From positions 1-64,000 of the forward strand of contig MCFE01000299.1 of the NCBI GenBank assembly GCA_002104905.1: 64,000 bases of DNA, given 5' to 3'. Below are positions 8,758 to 19,271 of the stretch, one piece after another. Below the pieces are notes generated by a model. That model saw only the letters and a list, made by a program, of their open reading frames with translations. It was not told the origin of the DNA and made no database searches. Numbering within the stretch: position 1 is the first letter of the stretch; each line of letters opens with the position of its first letter. The position numbers and the translations under genes are program-made. The DNA is from Basidiobolus meristosporus CBS 931.73. Lineage: Eukaryota; Basidiobolomycota; Basidiobolomycetes; Basidiobolales; Basidiobolaceae.

Positions 8758-10200
8758 ATGAACTCTCAGGGAACTGGTGAATTTGACTTTCTGTATGCTT
8801 TCACAGAAAAGGCGATCAATCAGCAGATCCAGGCCATCTGGTCCGAGGAACCAACCAACTCCTTATCTTCCTGGGATAACACCTCTTTGAATGTTTCTGA
8901 AGATGAATTGGAGGTGAACATCTACCTTGAGGCACCCATTATCCGCATTCAAAGCCAAGGGCAACTGCTCCTTACATTCAAACTCAAATCGGGAAGTAAA
9001 GTCTGTTACCACCAAATCAGAAGTGCTACAGAAGCAGTTGAGGTTGAAGAGGACATTGGTGGTCTCGAGTTCTCTTTCATGACCAATGTTGGCACTGTTC
9101 CCTTTATTGCCCCTCATATCGGTGTGTTCGACGAAACGAGGCGCGAGAAGTTGACAACCTTTCAAAACTCTGCATTCAGCCTTCACTCTGTTGTCGTAAA
9201 CTTTGACCAAGTTGAGTTGGCCATGGACAATGGAAAGAAAATCAACGGCTCCATATCTAGCATGCGCATGACGATTTCTCACCTTTTGGTTAGAGCGTTA
9301 AAGTTGGTTGATGAATCTGAAAAACCCTTAATCCTGGCTGTGATTGCTACAAAATCGGAAGAGAGCGAGGGCTCAATTACCCCAGTTCAATTTTTCTACT
9401 CGACCTCGGTGGCCCAAAATCCCGATCAAAGCACTGTAAATATTCTGATGAATATTACAAACAAGGCGATAGAAACCGGGGTTAATTTCAGTCCCGAGGT
9501 TGTTCGCCCAGAAGAAGATAATGTTAGGGCCAGGCTGTTCTTATCCGGTAAATTGGCTTACAAAGTAGTTGGAGATGTGGTGAAGCAGGCATTCGCTAAA
9601 GTGGGTGGCGCTGAACATGTTCAAGAGCTCAACAATGGCATGTTTGAGGTCGATACCGAGGCCCTCCCGGAAGGTACTGAACGCCTTGCCTGCAGAATTT
9701 CGTTCGAGGCTCAGTTTATTACCGTTGAGTTTGAAGTTCGCAGGTCTGAAAAAGTCGAAATCGGGATTGATTTAGCCGGCATTGAAGGTACCGATGTGAT
9801 CCAATGCAACGGTAAACGAACCAACAAATACAAGTTGGAAATTACAGACACTTCCTGCAGTGGACTTGAATTTAGCCAACAAAGCGATGTTACGCTCGAA
9901 TTTGAAGGAGGTGATGCAGAAGTATTTGGGGAAAACCGGGAGAAGTTGGCAGGGTTAGTCAAGGAACAACTTGAGGAGATTGAAAGCACCTTTTCTACTC
10001 TGATGACTGAGAATCGAATCAATGATTTGTTTGATAGTATCTTGTCGCAAACCGGATTTGACTTCGTGTTGCTTCCTGGCAATGACACTGTATTGAGTGA
10101 AGAACCGGGATTCTTTGGTGGAGACTACATTGACCCTATTTTCGAATCCTTTGGTTTGGACCCCAGGAGTCAATCCTTCGGTGTTACTGCCAGCTTTTAA
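8758..10200 (+). CDS. P47-like (TULIP-type) protein, paralogue 3 (divergent)
   Basis: Intronless, 480 residues. It begins MNSQGTGEFDFLYAFTEKAI with the same Gly-Thr-Gly-Glu-aromatic-Asp and a following Asn as the two neighbours, then a Trp (AIW) and SSWDNTSLNV matching their W-D/N-N block. Shared later features are DQSTVNILMNITNK, ARLFLSGKL and FVLLPGNDTV. After the Leu-Pro-Gly the ending differs: the Phe-x-Phe-x-Asn-Pro of the sisters is replaced by a longer Gly/Phe-rich tail. It also lacks the segment corresponding to the sisters' HSQRTLPIWG. It is therefore an older or faster-evolving paralogue. No signal peptide. It is the last gene before ~4 kb of decayed retroelement sequence. Confidence 0.7.
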   Translation: MNSQGTGEFDFLYAFTEKAINQQIQAIWSEEPTNSLSSWDNTSLNVSEDELEVNIYLEAPIIRIQSQGQLLLTFKLKSGSKVCYHQIRSATEAVEVEEDIGGLEFSFMTNVGTVPFIAPHIGVFDETRREKLTTFQNSAFSLHSVVVNFDQVELAMDNGKKINGSISSMRMTISHLLVRALKLVDESEKPLILAVIATKSEESEGSITPVQFFYSTSVAQNPDQSTVNILMNITNKAIETGVNFSPEVVRPEEDNVRARLFLSGKLAYKVVGDVVKQAFAKVGGAEHVQELNNGMFEVDTEALPEGTERLACRISFEAQFITVEFEVRRSEKVEIGIDLAGIEGTDVIQCNGKRTNKYKLEITDTSCSGLEFSQQSDVTLEFEGGDAEVFGENREKLAGLVKEQLEEIESTFSTLMTENRINDLFDSILSQTGFDFVLLPGNDTVLSEEPGFFGGDYIDPIFESFGLDPRSQSFGVTASF

Positions 10201-10260
10201 TTTTCCCTCTTAAAGGGGATGATTTTCAACAATAAATTTGAGATATCATCAAAGTAATTA

Positions 10261-13200
10261 ATAGACCTGTACCTGGGGTTGTACCTTTTGTTACCACGTG
10301 TTCCTGATCACTAGATATATATTACTAGAATGGACCACCAGTTCGATTGTTTATCAACACGTGTAACCGCGATCGAGATTATTTCCGAATTAGCTCATGA
10401 TTAATCGACCCTACCTGCTATGCTTGCATCAGTTAAAAAAAGCAAATGCGCAGTTGCCAACATTTCCAAATGATTTGTATTGTGGCGGTTTGATACTGGT
10501 TTTGATTAGCCAGGAACCTTGTTGCCCACATATGATGACCTCGCACTGGGTTTACCCTCTGTAGAGCACTTTAGACATGGTGTTACTTTTGAAGAAAGCT
10601 CTTCCAGCTCCTTGGAATTGCAGGGATATTGAATTTTCTGTAAGACTTTGGGCAGTATTGGAAGAGACTAGGAGAAGTAAAGGAACCGCACAATGCTCAC
10701 TTGTTGTTTGATTGAGTTTAATTAAGGTATTTACAATTTTACGGCGGGTTTGAGAATTTTGCCAAATTCCAGAATCACACTAATCCTGAGTATTAACTAC
10801 TATGCAGTTTTATGGAAAATATTCCAGGTAAATTACTTATGACTTAGCAATAGGCTACATTGAATTTTAGGGCTCACAAATAACTTGGGCACAAGTTAGC
10901 AATGCCAAACTACATATTGATGAAGTCTTCAAATGACAAAATAATGTCTACTGACCAGCAATATGCCCAGCTACTTTGGCAACTTCAGTAATTTCCTCAT
11001 TGAGTGAAATGCTCAAGATATGGATTTCTTGCAGCAGTTGGCACACATTAAAAAGCCTAGTACAGCTGATGAGGCTAGTACTTTATGGATACTCCAGCTC
11101 CCCAAGTGATAAATACTAAAGATCAATAAACAGAAAATTCTATACCTGCTGAAATCCAATTTTCCTTCAGGGCAGAATGCTCAGTATTGCAGGTACTAGC
11201 ATTTTTGAGGGCAAGAAGATATATACCATAAGATGTGCTAGTCCTGAGTAATACTTATCTGAAATATTGTAACAATCTCCCACTAATCTCAGATGCCTTA
11301 CTCTTTGTAAATTGGCCAAAAATTGTCAGCAGAACACTAAGTAAATAGCATATAGTATCCAATAGTGCTGTTAGTTTGTACCACCTGAGAATCTATGCTT
11401 GTCTGTTGTCAGTTTTTGGAGCACCAGGAAAAGTAGCTACAGTTACTACAACTGATCTTTTATTGATTTAAGCTTCTTAGGATAGCTACCATATAGTCCA
11501 ATACCTATATTGGAAAGATGTTAAGGATCACTGAATTACCATAAGCGAGTACATTGATAAATATCTTGGCTGAGCTTATGGCTTTTTTACGGTGTAAGCT
11601 GGCAGTCATAAGTTGGGGTCAGGTTTATGGAAGTGAGATATTTCCATATGCACAATTCCCAAGCCTGCAGCTTGCAAGACCAAAACACATAGCATCATAA
11701 ACTCTAATCTTGATATATTGTTTAGGAGTACTGAGCAATCCATACAGACAGGTGGTATACTGCCAGAATTGATATTTAGAATATGATCAAATTAGTGGAA
11801 TACACAAATTCTCTTACAAATGCTTTTGACAATATCTGTTTAGCTTAATTCTGCTCATTGAAGTGCAATTATTGTGGCCCAAAGCCTGTTTCACAGTGTC
11901 AGCATTTTAGGGATTCTCCACAGTAGCACAGAGTCTGCAAGAGCTCTGAGGTGGTGAACACTGCCAAAAGCTTTGTAATGCAACCTGAACACTGTTGAGC
12001 AAGTTTCAATATCCTTGAAACTCTTATCATGGAAATAACTTGGAGTTCAGGCAGAGAATACATATTTTGCATTGTGTTTTCAGATTATTGCTACACCTAT
12101 GAGTTGCCTAATACAAGCAATGCAAGAGTGAAAATATGCTCATAGGGGCCCCAAACTCTGGTGTCCATAGTTTGAACCTACTGGGACAGATTTTATAACC
12201 CTATGAAAATCTCAGAGTTGGAATCCAGTGGATTTTTAGCTGGTTTTCAGCTGGTATTCTGATGGTATTTGGCTAGTACTCAGCTGGTGTTTCTGCTTCA
12301 AATATCCAGTTGCAAAACTCTGGTAGAAGTAATGAGTAGCTATAAACTAAATTTGGTGTGAATGCTAGTTAATCCAGTCTCTGCCTGAAAAGGATGACTT
12401 TTGTGTGCTGTGGAGCTAGTACCCGAGATCTTGAGAGTTGTCATTTTTAAGAAAGTTGGAGTTCAGCTGATCTCATGATAGTATTAGCATGGTATTCTGC
12501 TGACCTTTTGTTTACTGTTTCTCTTAGGATAATACTAGTTACAGGTAACACTTTTATAAATTTTCATACTTCTTGGCATGGTTACTTGATCTCTACTTCC
12601 TAAGCTGTATGACCTGTGAAGTAGGTTCTTAATAGCAATCAATACCTGGTAAATGGCACAACCCAAAGGTGCTCTGTATATGCATTTTCTTTAGAAATGC
12701 TCAATGAGACCCAAATGTAGCATACCTACTATTGCAAGTGAGAATGCTGATAATACTTCCAAGTTACTAGCATATTCTAAAAGTCATTATAACTAGTCTT
12801 GTAGAAGATAATTGATTGGAAGTGCATACAGTATTCAGCAGAAGTTTAGCTTGAGTTTTAAGTTAAGTTCTCAGGTAGTATATGTGTGAGTAATTCTCAT
12901 TCAAATTTGGTCATGGTAGGTGCACTGGTCTCAGATAAAGTGAATTCTAAAACCAATGTTGGCTTGTCCTTGAGAAAGGAGCTTTTTTAGACTACAAATA
13001 ATTTTTTGCATAGCCTCTAACACAACCATTCACATTAGTATGAATACCATTATAGCTACTGCATGGGTGTGCAACAAGCTTTCAGTATACAATAATGCAC
13101 ACCTTGAATAATGGTAACAAATTTTCATATTAGATATGAATGATATGGTTGCTAAGAGATATTGAAAATGCTTGTGACAGAAAGCAAATCTGCCATGTCA

Positions 13201-14200
13201 CTGAGGGTAAGCAAGTTCTGGTGGTTTTATTTACTCTATTATAGGCTTTGAGAAACAAAACACTAAGATTTGTACTTACATCCAAACACCAATTAGGTCA
13301 CTTAGATCTCACCTTGTGAATATTACTCCATTGAAGTTCATTTCAATAATTTTCCATAAGATGTGAAGTATGTAGAATACACCTCTGATAAGCCATATGA
13401 GAGCCCCTGTACCCTGAACATACATTCTTGGAGTGTTCCTGAGCATATCTTATGTGTCTAATCTCCAGAACCATGTTAAGTTATTAAGTTAGAATATCCA
13501 AAAAACTGGCTATAATACTAGCTAGTTACAATACTTGACAGTCTAGCATCATATCCATGGTGCCTCTGGCATTTATTAGCATATTACAAATAAAACAGCC
13601 AAATAAGCAACAGCATGAGCCAAACCAAATATTTGTATTGGCACATGATAGCTAGAGCTTTGAGAGTAGGTTGCCTATAGCAAGTAAATAGGATGGAAAA
13701 TCTTGAAAATCCTCATATCAACAAACGCATAGCTTTGTGATGTGCAAGATTTTGCAAAGTGATTTCTAACTATATCTCTGTACCTGATGAGAAGGAGCAT
13801 CCCTGGTTGCTAAGTATATATTACCTTCAACCTTGATATTCCTTTTCCTACGCATGATTTGCAAAGCTTGAGACTAATAATGCATGATAGCACTTGTTCT
13901 AGACTTTAGTCATCGACCATATCTCGACTACGATTTTCACCATCTCATGAAGAAGCTTCCTTGTTTATTTAGTTCCACAAGATAGTTGCAGGTAAAATTG
14001 TCTGTAATTTACGTCAATTAATACAATTGTAATATTTGTTTTTTACCTCCACACAACCGGAACCACCTATCCAGTAAACAAGTAGGTTTGTGAACCATCA
14101 AAACTGGAAGTGAAATTTGGTAAAGTATTTACTTATAACAGACACTCCCTAGTCACCATCGTAGAAATACCGCCTCTACACCCATGCTACTATTGACTCA
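10261..14200. repeat. AT-rich, CpG-poor retroelement graveyard
   Basis: About 4 kb with no sustained open frame, very few CpG dinucleotides and abundant TpG/CpA. The segment ~12225-12445 is a diverged inverted match to ~61885-62095, including shared words such as CAGAATACCAGCTGAA and GCTACTCATTACTTC on the complementary strand. Around 13260-13480 there is weak similarity to the solo LTRs described at 43 and 61 kb. This is best explained as an old retroelement degraded by cytosine deamination (methylation or RIP-like). No intact gag or pol frame is visible. Confidence 0.6.
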
Positions 14201-15550
14201 TACAACATGAAAAGGGTACTTCAGGCCTAACTGTCAGTAGTACATACTTTCAATTTTACACAGATGTGATATGGGCTTGGCTCATGAAAAGGCGTAGGCT
14301 CAGCTTCACACTAAATCTCCGAAAGATGAATACGACCAGTGAAAACTGGAAATAACTATCAAGCACAGTGCGCTCAAGAAGAGTCAAATTAGAAAAATGA
14401 GGCTCTAAAATTATTGAACCGATACAGTCAAAGTGCTATGTGCTTCACCATGATTTGCTGCTGGATGTCACGATTACTCCCATTTTTTCAATTTTCCATC
14501 CATGTGCTTGGTTGAATGAAAATGCAAATTGTAAGATTCTACGGAGATATAACAGTTGCACTGAATATTCATTGACATTCACGTGGACCTTTGGGATTCT
14601 TTTACGCGCTTCTCTGCCCTCCTTATCGCTCACTCCATTCCGCAATAGTTGTTCACATTTGCATCAAGAAGTACAGCCAGCCGCACTGCGTTGTAGTATA
14701 TATTTATTTTCTTAAGGGCTTTATTGTAGGAAAATTATAGGAACTCCGAGTATGCTCCAAGTTGAAGTCGAGGACTGATACAAGAAGTGATGCCTAGAAC
14801 GTTCCATTTGGCCATGCATAGTCAGAAATGGAACATTCCACATACCCAAAGAATGGTAATAATTTCCCACCTTTGCTTTAACGCAATACCGGAAGATTCA
14901 TCACGAACCCTGATTGTATTGTAGGTGAATTATGGCTACAAACACCACTTCTCGTTTCCAAAAATCTCGATTTTTGCCATAAATGGAATAGCGTCTCGAC
15001 AGGCAGGCCATGGTGTTGGTGGGCGCATTGCATTATTAATTGAAGATTTTTCGAAGGTTGGTATGTACCAGAGTCGTACGCATATTAGATTTGTACCATG
15101 GCAGAAACGATAAGTTATCTTACCCTCACGTCATGCTCGCTTTCGACTTCGTGGTGGATTCATATGATAGAAGTGAATGTTGAAATACATTGTGCGCACT
15201 TTAGTTCACATCTAGAATAACCTCCACATGTATAAATATAGACAGAAATTCACACACAACTTGGGCTTCACACTATCGTTATCAATTGCGCTTTATATTG
15301 ATATGGGACATGTACTTTATGCCCAATTCGAAAAGTTACCAACGCATTCTCACGTTACAACAAAGAGAAACCATGATTTCTTTTGACCAGGGATTTTGGT
15401 GGTTTCTTGGGTCATTTCCATCCAACAGGTTCAGGAGGCAGGATTATTGAGAGAGATAGAGGGCGGTACACTATTCAGGTCCCAGGAATAGAACCTGCCT
15501 CCGTTACACTGCAGAATGAAAAATTCCTTTGGCCATAGCTGGTCTTCGAG
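14200..15550. other. Intergenic stretch, no gene recognised
   Basis: CpG returns to normal here, but the open frames (for example 14440-14715) are short, overlap on both strands and show no family resemblance. It grades into the promoter of the flavoprotein gene. Confidence 0.45.
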
Positions 15551-15559
15551 TAGGGAACA

Positions 15560-15567
15560 TATATAAG
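15560..15567 (+). promoter_or_regulatory. TATA box of the DAAO-type gene
   Basis: TATATAAG about 100 bp before the ATG at 15669. Confidence 0.5.
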
Positions 15568-15668
15568 ATGTTCCTCGCGACGATATAGAGCATATCATCT
15601 CGCTTCGAGTAACAACCGCCTCTCTCCAGACAAGAAAAATACTTGCAACACCGAATCATCTGCCCAAT

Positions 15669-16916
15669 ATGCAATCAATGAACCCAGGAAGCCTCTACAA
15701 AAAGATCAAAATTGCCCGTGCCGATGGCACCGCACCACATGTCCTCATTATTGGAGGTGGTGTCTCTGGCCTTACTACCGCTTGGGCATTGAGGAACTCC
15801 GGGTGTAAAGTAACCGTTTTGGCGAAACAATATGCTCAGCCTGGAGCCCATGGAAATGAGATTGTATCGGAGATCGCTGGTGCCTTGTGGGAGTGGCCTC
15901 CGGCCGTATGCGGTTCCCATGGGAAGGATACTGAGGAACAACTTGAAGCTTTGAAGAGATGGTGCCAAGTATCGTACGTCCAATTCAAGGACATTGCTGA
16001 AAAGTACGGTGCCAAAGAGACAGGCATCCGTAAGCGCATGTCGTGCTTCCTGTTTGATCGAAAGCTTGGGCCAGATGGACTCCAGAAGAAGCAAGAAATC
16101 GAAAGAGTGTGCGAGGATTTCAACGATGATCTTCCGCATCTGATCAAGAAATACAAGATCAACACGAACATGGAGAAGAAGGGCTATAACATTGTTGATG
16201 GATATGAGCATCTGTCTTATGTTGTTGATCCCGGAAATTACCTCCACTGGCTAAGAAGACTGATTGAAGACATGGGCGTTGTGCTCAAACATGGGGTGGT
16301 GGAGGACACACTCCATGAAGAGATGCCGTATCTGTTGAAGCAATTCAAAGCAGACATTGTTATCAACTGCACAGGTATGGCCTCAAGGGAGCTTTGTGGC
16401 GACAACAGAATGAAGCCTCTTCGTGGGATTCTTATCCATGCCAAGAACGACGGGAAGCGATTCGAAAAAATCGAGGGTTGTATCTCCATTTCTCAACGCG
16501 AGGCTGGGATCGATGCAACCGAGGAGGAGAAACGCAAGGCTGACGAGGGAAGATTCGAATTCATTGTACCCAGAAATGACGATGTCCTTATCCTTGGTGG
16601 CTATGCTCAAATGGGACAGGAGACACTTGAATGGGACGAGGAAAAGCACAAGTATCTGGAAAGAATGAGAACCGGGTGCGTCAATCTTTATCCCGATCTA
16701 GCAAACGCAGAATTCACCGATTATTATCATCGTGCAGGTATTCGCCCGTTCCGTGACGAGCCTCGTGTTGGACAGGATGAATACAATCCTAGATTATTCC
16801 ACAATTACGGCCATGGCGGATCCGGCTTTACGCTCTCCTACGGATGTGCTCTGGACATTCGCCATATTGTCAAGGGCTACTTCGAAACCGAATTCAGACC
16901 AACCAGTAACCTATAA
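15669..16916 (+). CDS. FAD-dependent D-amino-acid-oxidase-type oxidoreductase
   Basis: Intronless, 415 residues. The N-terminal dinucleotide-binding strand VLIIGGGVSGLTTAWAL (about residues 26-42) binds FAD. A second family signature, HNYGHGGSGFTLSYGCA, lies near the C-terminus, and the preceding IRPFRDEPRVG carries the Arg expected to hold the substrate carboxylate in D-amino-acid oxidases. Family members oxidatively deaminate D-amino acids (or D-aspartate) to the 2-oxo acid, ammonia and hydrogen peroxide. At 415 residues it is longer than the usual ~340-360, with extra sequence in residues 55-180 and around 280, so substrate preference may differ. The C-terminus ends Ser-Asn-Leu, not a canonical peroxisomal SKL-type signal. 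A second in-frame ATG lies three codons downstream. It stands alone, and the nearest gene is 1.2 kb away. Confidence 0.85.
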   Translation: MQSMNPGSLYKKIKIARADGTAPHVLIIGGGVSGLTTAWALRNSGCKVTVLAKQYAQPGAHGNEIVSEIAGALWEWPPAVCGSHGKDTEEQLEALKRWCQVSYVQFKDIAEKYGAKETGIRKRMSCFLFDRKLGPDGLQKKQEIERVCEDFNDDLPHLIKKYKINTNMEKKGYNIVDGYEHLSYVVDPGNYLHWLRRLIEDMGVVLKHGVVEDTLHEEMPYLLKQFKADIVINCTGMASRELCGDNRMKPLRGILIHAKNDGKRFEKIEGCISISQREAGIDATEEEKRKADEGRFEFIVPRNDDVLILGGYAQMGQETLEWDEEKHKYLERMRTGCVNLYPDLANAEFTDYYHRAGIRPFRDEPRVGQDEYNPRLFHNYGHGGSGFTLSYGCALDIRHIVKGYFETEFRPTSNL

Positions 16917-18119
16917 GAGCCCTCGATTTTCAAGCATTGTAGTGAATGATTCACAAATAAACATCTAATATTTACTTTAAAACAGGGGTGATTTGGCATA
17001 CATGTTCGTGATTGTTTCCTGGAACTAGTATTAAAGATTGTGCTACAGATCCACACACCGGGATAGTCATGAGGAATGCCGGCCTATGAAACATGTCCTA
17101 GTTAAGGCCATCGTACCAAGCTTAGCCGCGATGTGCTTGTCAATCCCTTATTTGGGAGCGCACAGAATTAGCAAAGGCCAATCATGGTCCGATTGAAACC
17201 GGTATTGCTGAATGTTTTTCATACAACTGGAGAAGCTTCCAAGGCTTCGATGAACGATAAGCCGCCAGCACAGGGCGATACACCTGGAGGGCACTGTGGT
17301 CGCACGAGCTGATAAACTTTATTCCATGTTAGGAAGTGTTGGACATTCCTGGTTGATCATTTCATTCTATCATATAAGAAAGGCTGTTGCCCCACGATCC
17401 AATATCCAGGCTGAGCTTGGGCTGGCCTAGCGAGCAGAGGATACGTTCATGGCAAGTGTCTATTGGCACTATGCATTGGGGCTTGAAGGGGTCTTTTTGG
17501 GAGTCACATGGGATTAGACACCATACACAGGAGCAGGGCAGGTTTATGGCGGATTGTCTAATGTTGATGAGTACCATTATCGTGAAAGTATGAGTATGTC
17601 TTGGACTCCAGTGGGAACAATAAGCTCGTTATGTGTGCGAACATTCCAAGGTGCTAGAACACTATTGTTTTAGATTAGTGGTCGGTAACACTGGAAATAG
17701 GCAGGGATCCAAGTGGTAGCTTTGCTCAACGCTGGCTCCAGCACAACGTTGCGTTGGGTTACCAAATTGAATCTGTGGCAATCTTGAACATATTAGTCAA
17801 TAAATAAATTTGTCTGTGCTGCTTATAACCAGTAACGAACTTGAAACGGCCACTTTAGACAAATATATCCATAGCCCCATACCTCATTTATGCCCAGTAG
17901 TACATCGAGCCTGTGGGTACTGCGGGCAAGACAGTCCTCAGTAGGCGTTTCTAGATAGTTTGAGCGATGAAATCGGAGAAAAGGAAACTATCCCCCCCTC
18001 CTCCTGTTCCGGGATCTGCCGCAGCTCCTTGGAGAAGAGGGAGTTACTATCTGTCTATACAGCCTAGCTGCTACTGATAAAGAGCAGATACTTCAAGCAA
18101 GTGGCATTTTAATGAACGT
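16917..18119. other. Intergenic stretch, no gene
   Basis: No coding signal. The only notable feature is a short pyrimidine-rich run near 17993-18006. Confidence 0.5.
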
Positions 18120-19271
18120 TTATTCTTTAAAGTCCGTACTCCATATCTGAGATGATGTTTTCACTTTCTCGCCTGATCCTGCGGCCTGCTCGATCATCAT
18201 ATTTAGGTAGTGATCCTGAGCAGCCTCAGCGACAGAGTAGAACTCCACCCCCGTAGCCAGGTAGTTACGCATTGCATCCATGCATGCAGCAACTGCGATC
18301 TCGTCATCAGAAAGGCGGGCACCTACGAATTGATTCTTGTACATCCATTTACCACCACCCATTATGCCCTTATGGTAGTACCCCTCCAAGTTGCCATTCA
18401 GCCCGGCGTCTAGTCTCTCCAGTCTGTAGCTTATCGGAGTGTCGGGTGACTCTAGATAATTCACATTGTCGTTGTTGATCTCACCACGCTCACCGCGAAC
18501 TAGTACACGATTAGAACGGATATAAGAAAAGTATTGATCGCCCACGAAGTCGAACACTCCTAGTCGATCTCCAAAATCTAGTATGGCGATCGTTTGGGTG
18601 GAGCTTGTAATTGACTCCGTCTTGGGTGGGCCAGAACGATCTGGCCCTGCCACTACTGGGCTTGTGAATGTATGGGCTGTGATGGTTGCATTTTCATAAT
18701 GGATGTTCAGCAATTTACGCATTAAAGAGATCCCGTGATAGCCATGGCAAACTGACACCTGTGCTTGGCTAATTTTCCCAAGGTCGCCTAAACCGAAATC
18801 AATACTCTGAGAGCTAATACCAAATAATGAACTAGGGGTACCTGAGTTGGCGACTTGAATTCTAGCCGCATGGAGTGGTTGAAACTGATACTGTTCGGCA
18901 ACCTGAACCTTCGCCTTGGTTTCCTTGATAATCTTCCACACTTCATTGAGGCCCGCTACATCCGGAGCTGGTGGTGTCTCCGACAAGACTGGGATCCCTA
19001 GTCTCGCTAACTGCTTTATATACTCGGCGCAGAGAGCCCAGGGAACAGAAACGACCACGAAATCAAGGTCGGGCTTATGTTCTTCCAGCAACTGCTCTAG
19101 TGTCCTGTAGGTAGGGAATCCCCATTGAGACTGAATCGCTTCACCCTTACTCTCATCTCTAACAGTGGCTCCCAAAACTGTGAACCGCTCTGGCAAAGCC
19201 TGTGCTATGCGATAGAAGAATTCTGCACGCCAGCTACTACCACCTACAAGGGCAAATTTGGTTGGGGACAT
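18120..19271 (-). CDS. Gfo/Idh/MocA-family NAD(P)-dependent oxidoreductase
   Basis: Intronless, 383 residues. It starts with a Rossmann strand, KFALVGGSSWRAEFFYRIA, where the usual Gly-x-Gly-x-x-Gly is modified to Gly-Gly-Ser-Ser. A typical family core follows: DFVVVSVPWALCAEYIKQLA, and then GIPVLSETPPAP in the place where most members have an Glu-Lys-Pro. The missing Lys in that motif is notable, because in many family members it takes part in catalysis. The C-terminal half (about 130-383) fits the alpha/beta substrate domain. Members act on sugars, inositol and related polyols, and the substrate here cannot be told. The ATG at 19271 is the only one before the nucleotide-binding strand. Confidence 0.8.
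   Translation of the reverse strand: MSPTKFALVGGSSWRAEFFYRIAQALPERFTVLGATVRDESKGEAIQSQWGFPTYRTLEQLLEEHKPDLDFVVVSVPWALCAEYIKQLARLGIPVLSETPPAPDVAGLNEVWKIIKETKAKVQVAEQYQFQPLHAARIQVANSGTPSSLFGISSQSIDFGLGDLGKISQAQVSVCHGYHGISLMRKLLNIHYENATITAHTFTSPVVAGPDRSGPPKTESITSSTQTIAILDFGDRLGVFDFVGDQYFSYIRSNRVLVRGERGEINNDNVNYLESPDTPISYRLERLDAGLNGNLEGYYHKGIMGGGKWMYKNQFVGARLSDDEIAVAACMDAMRNYLATGVEFYSVAEAAQDHYLNMMIEQAAGSGEKVKTSSQIWSTDFKE

Noticed and set aside
15675-16247. 190-codon minus-strand frame
   Set aside because: Antisense shadow of the DAAO-type gene.
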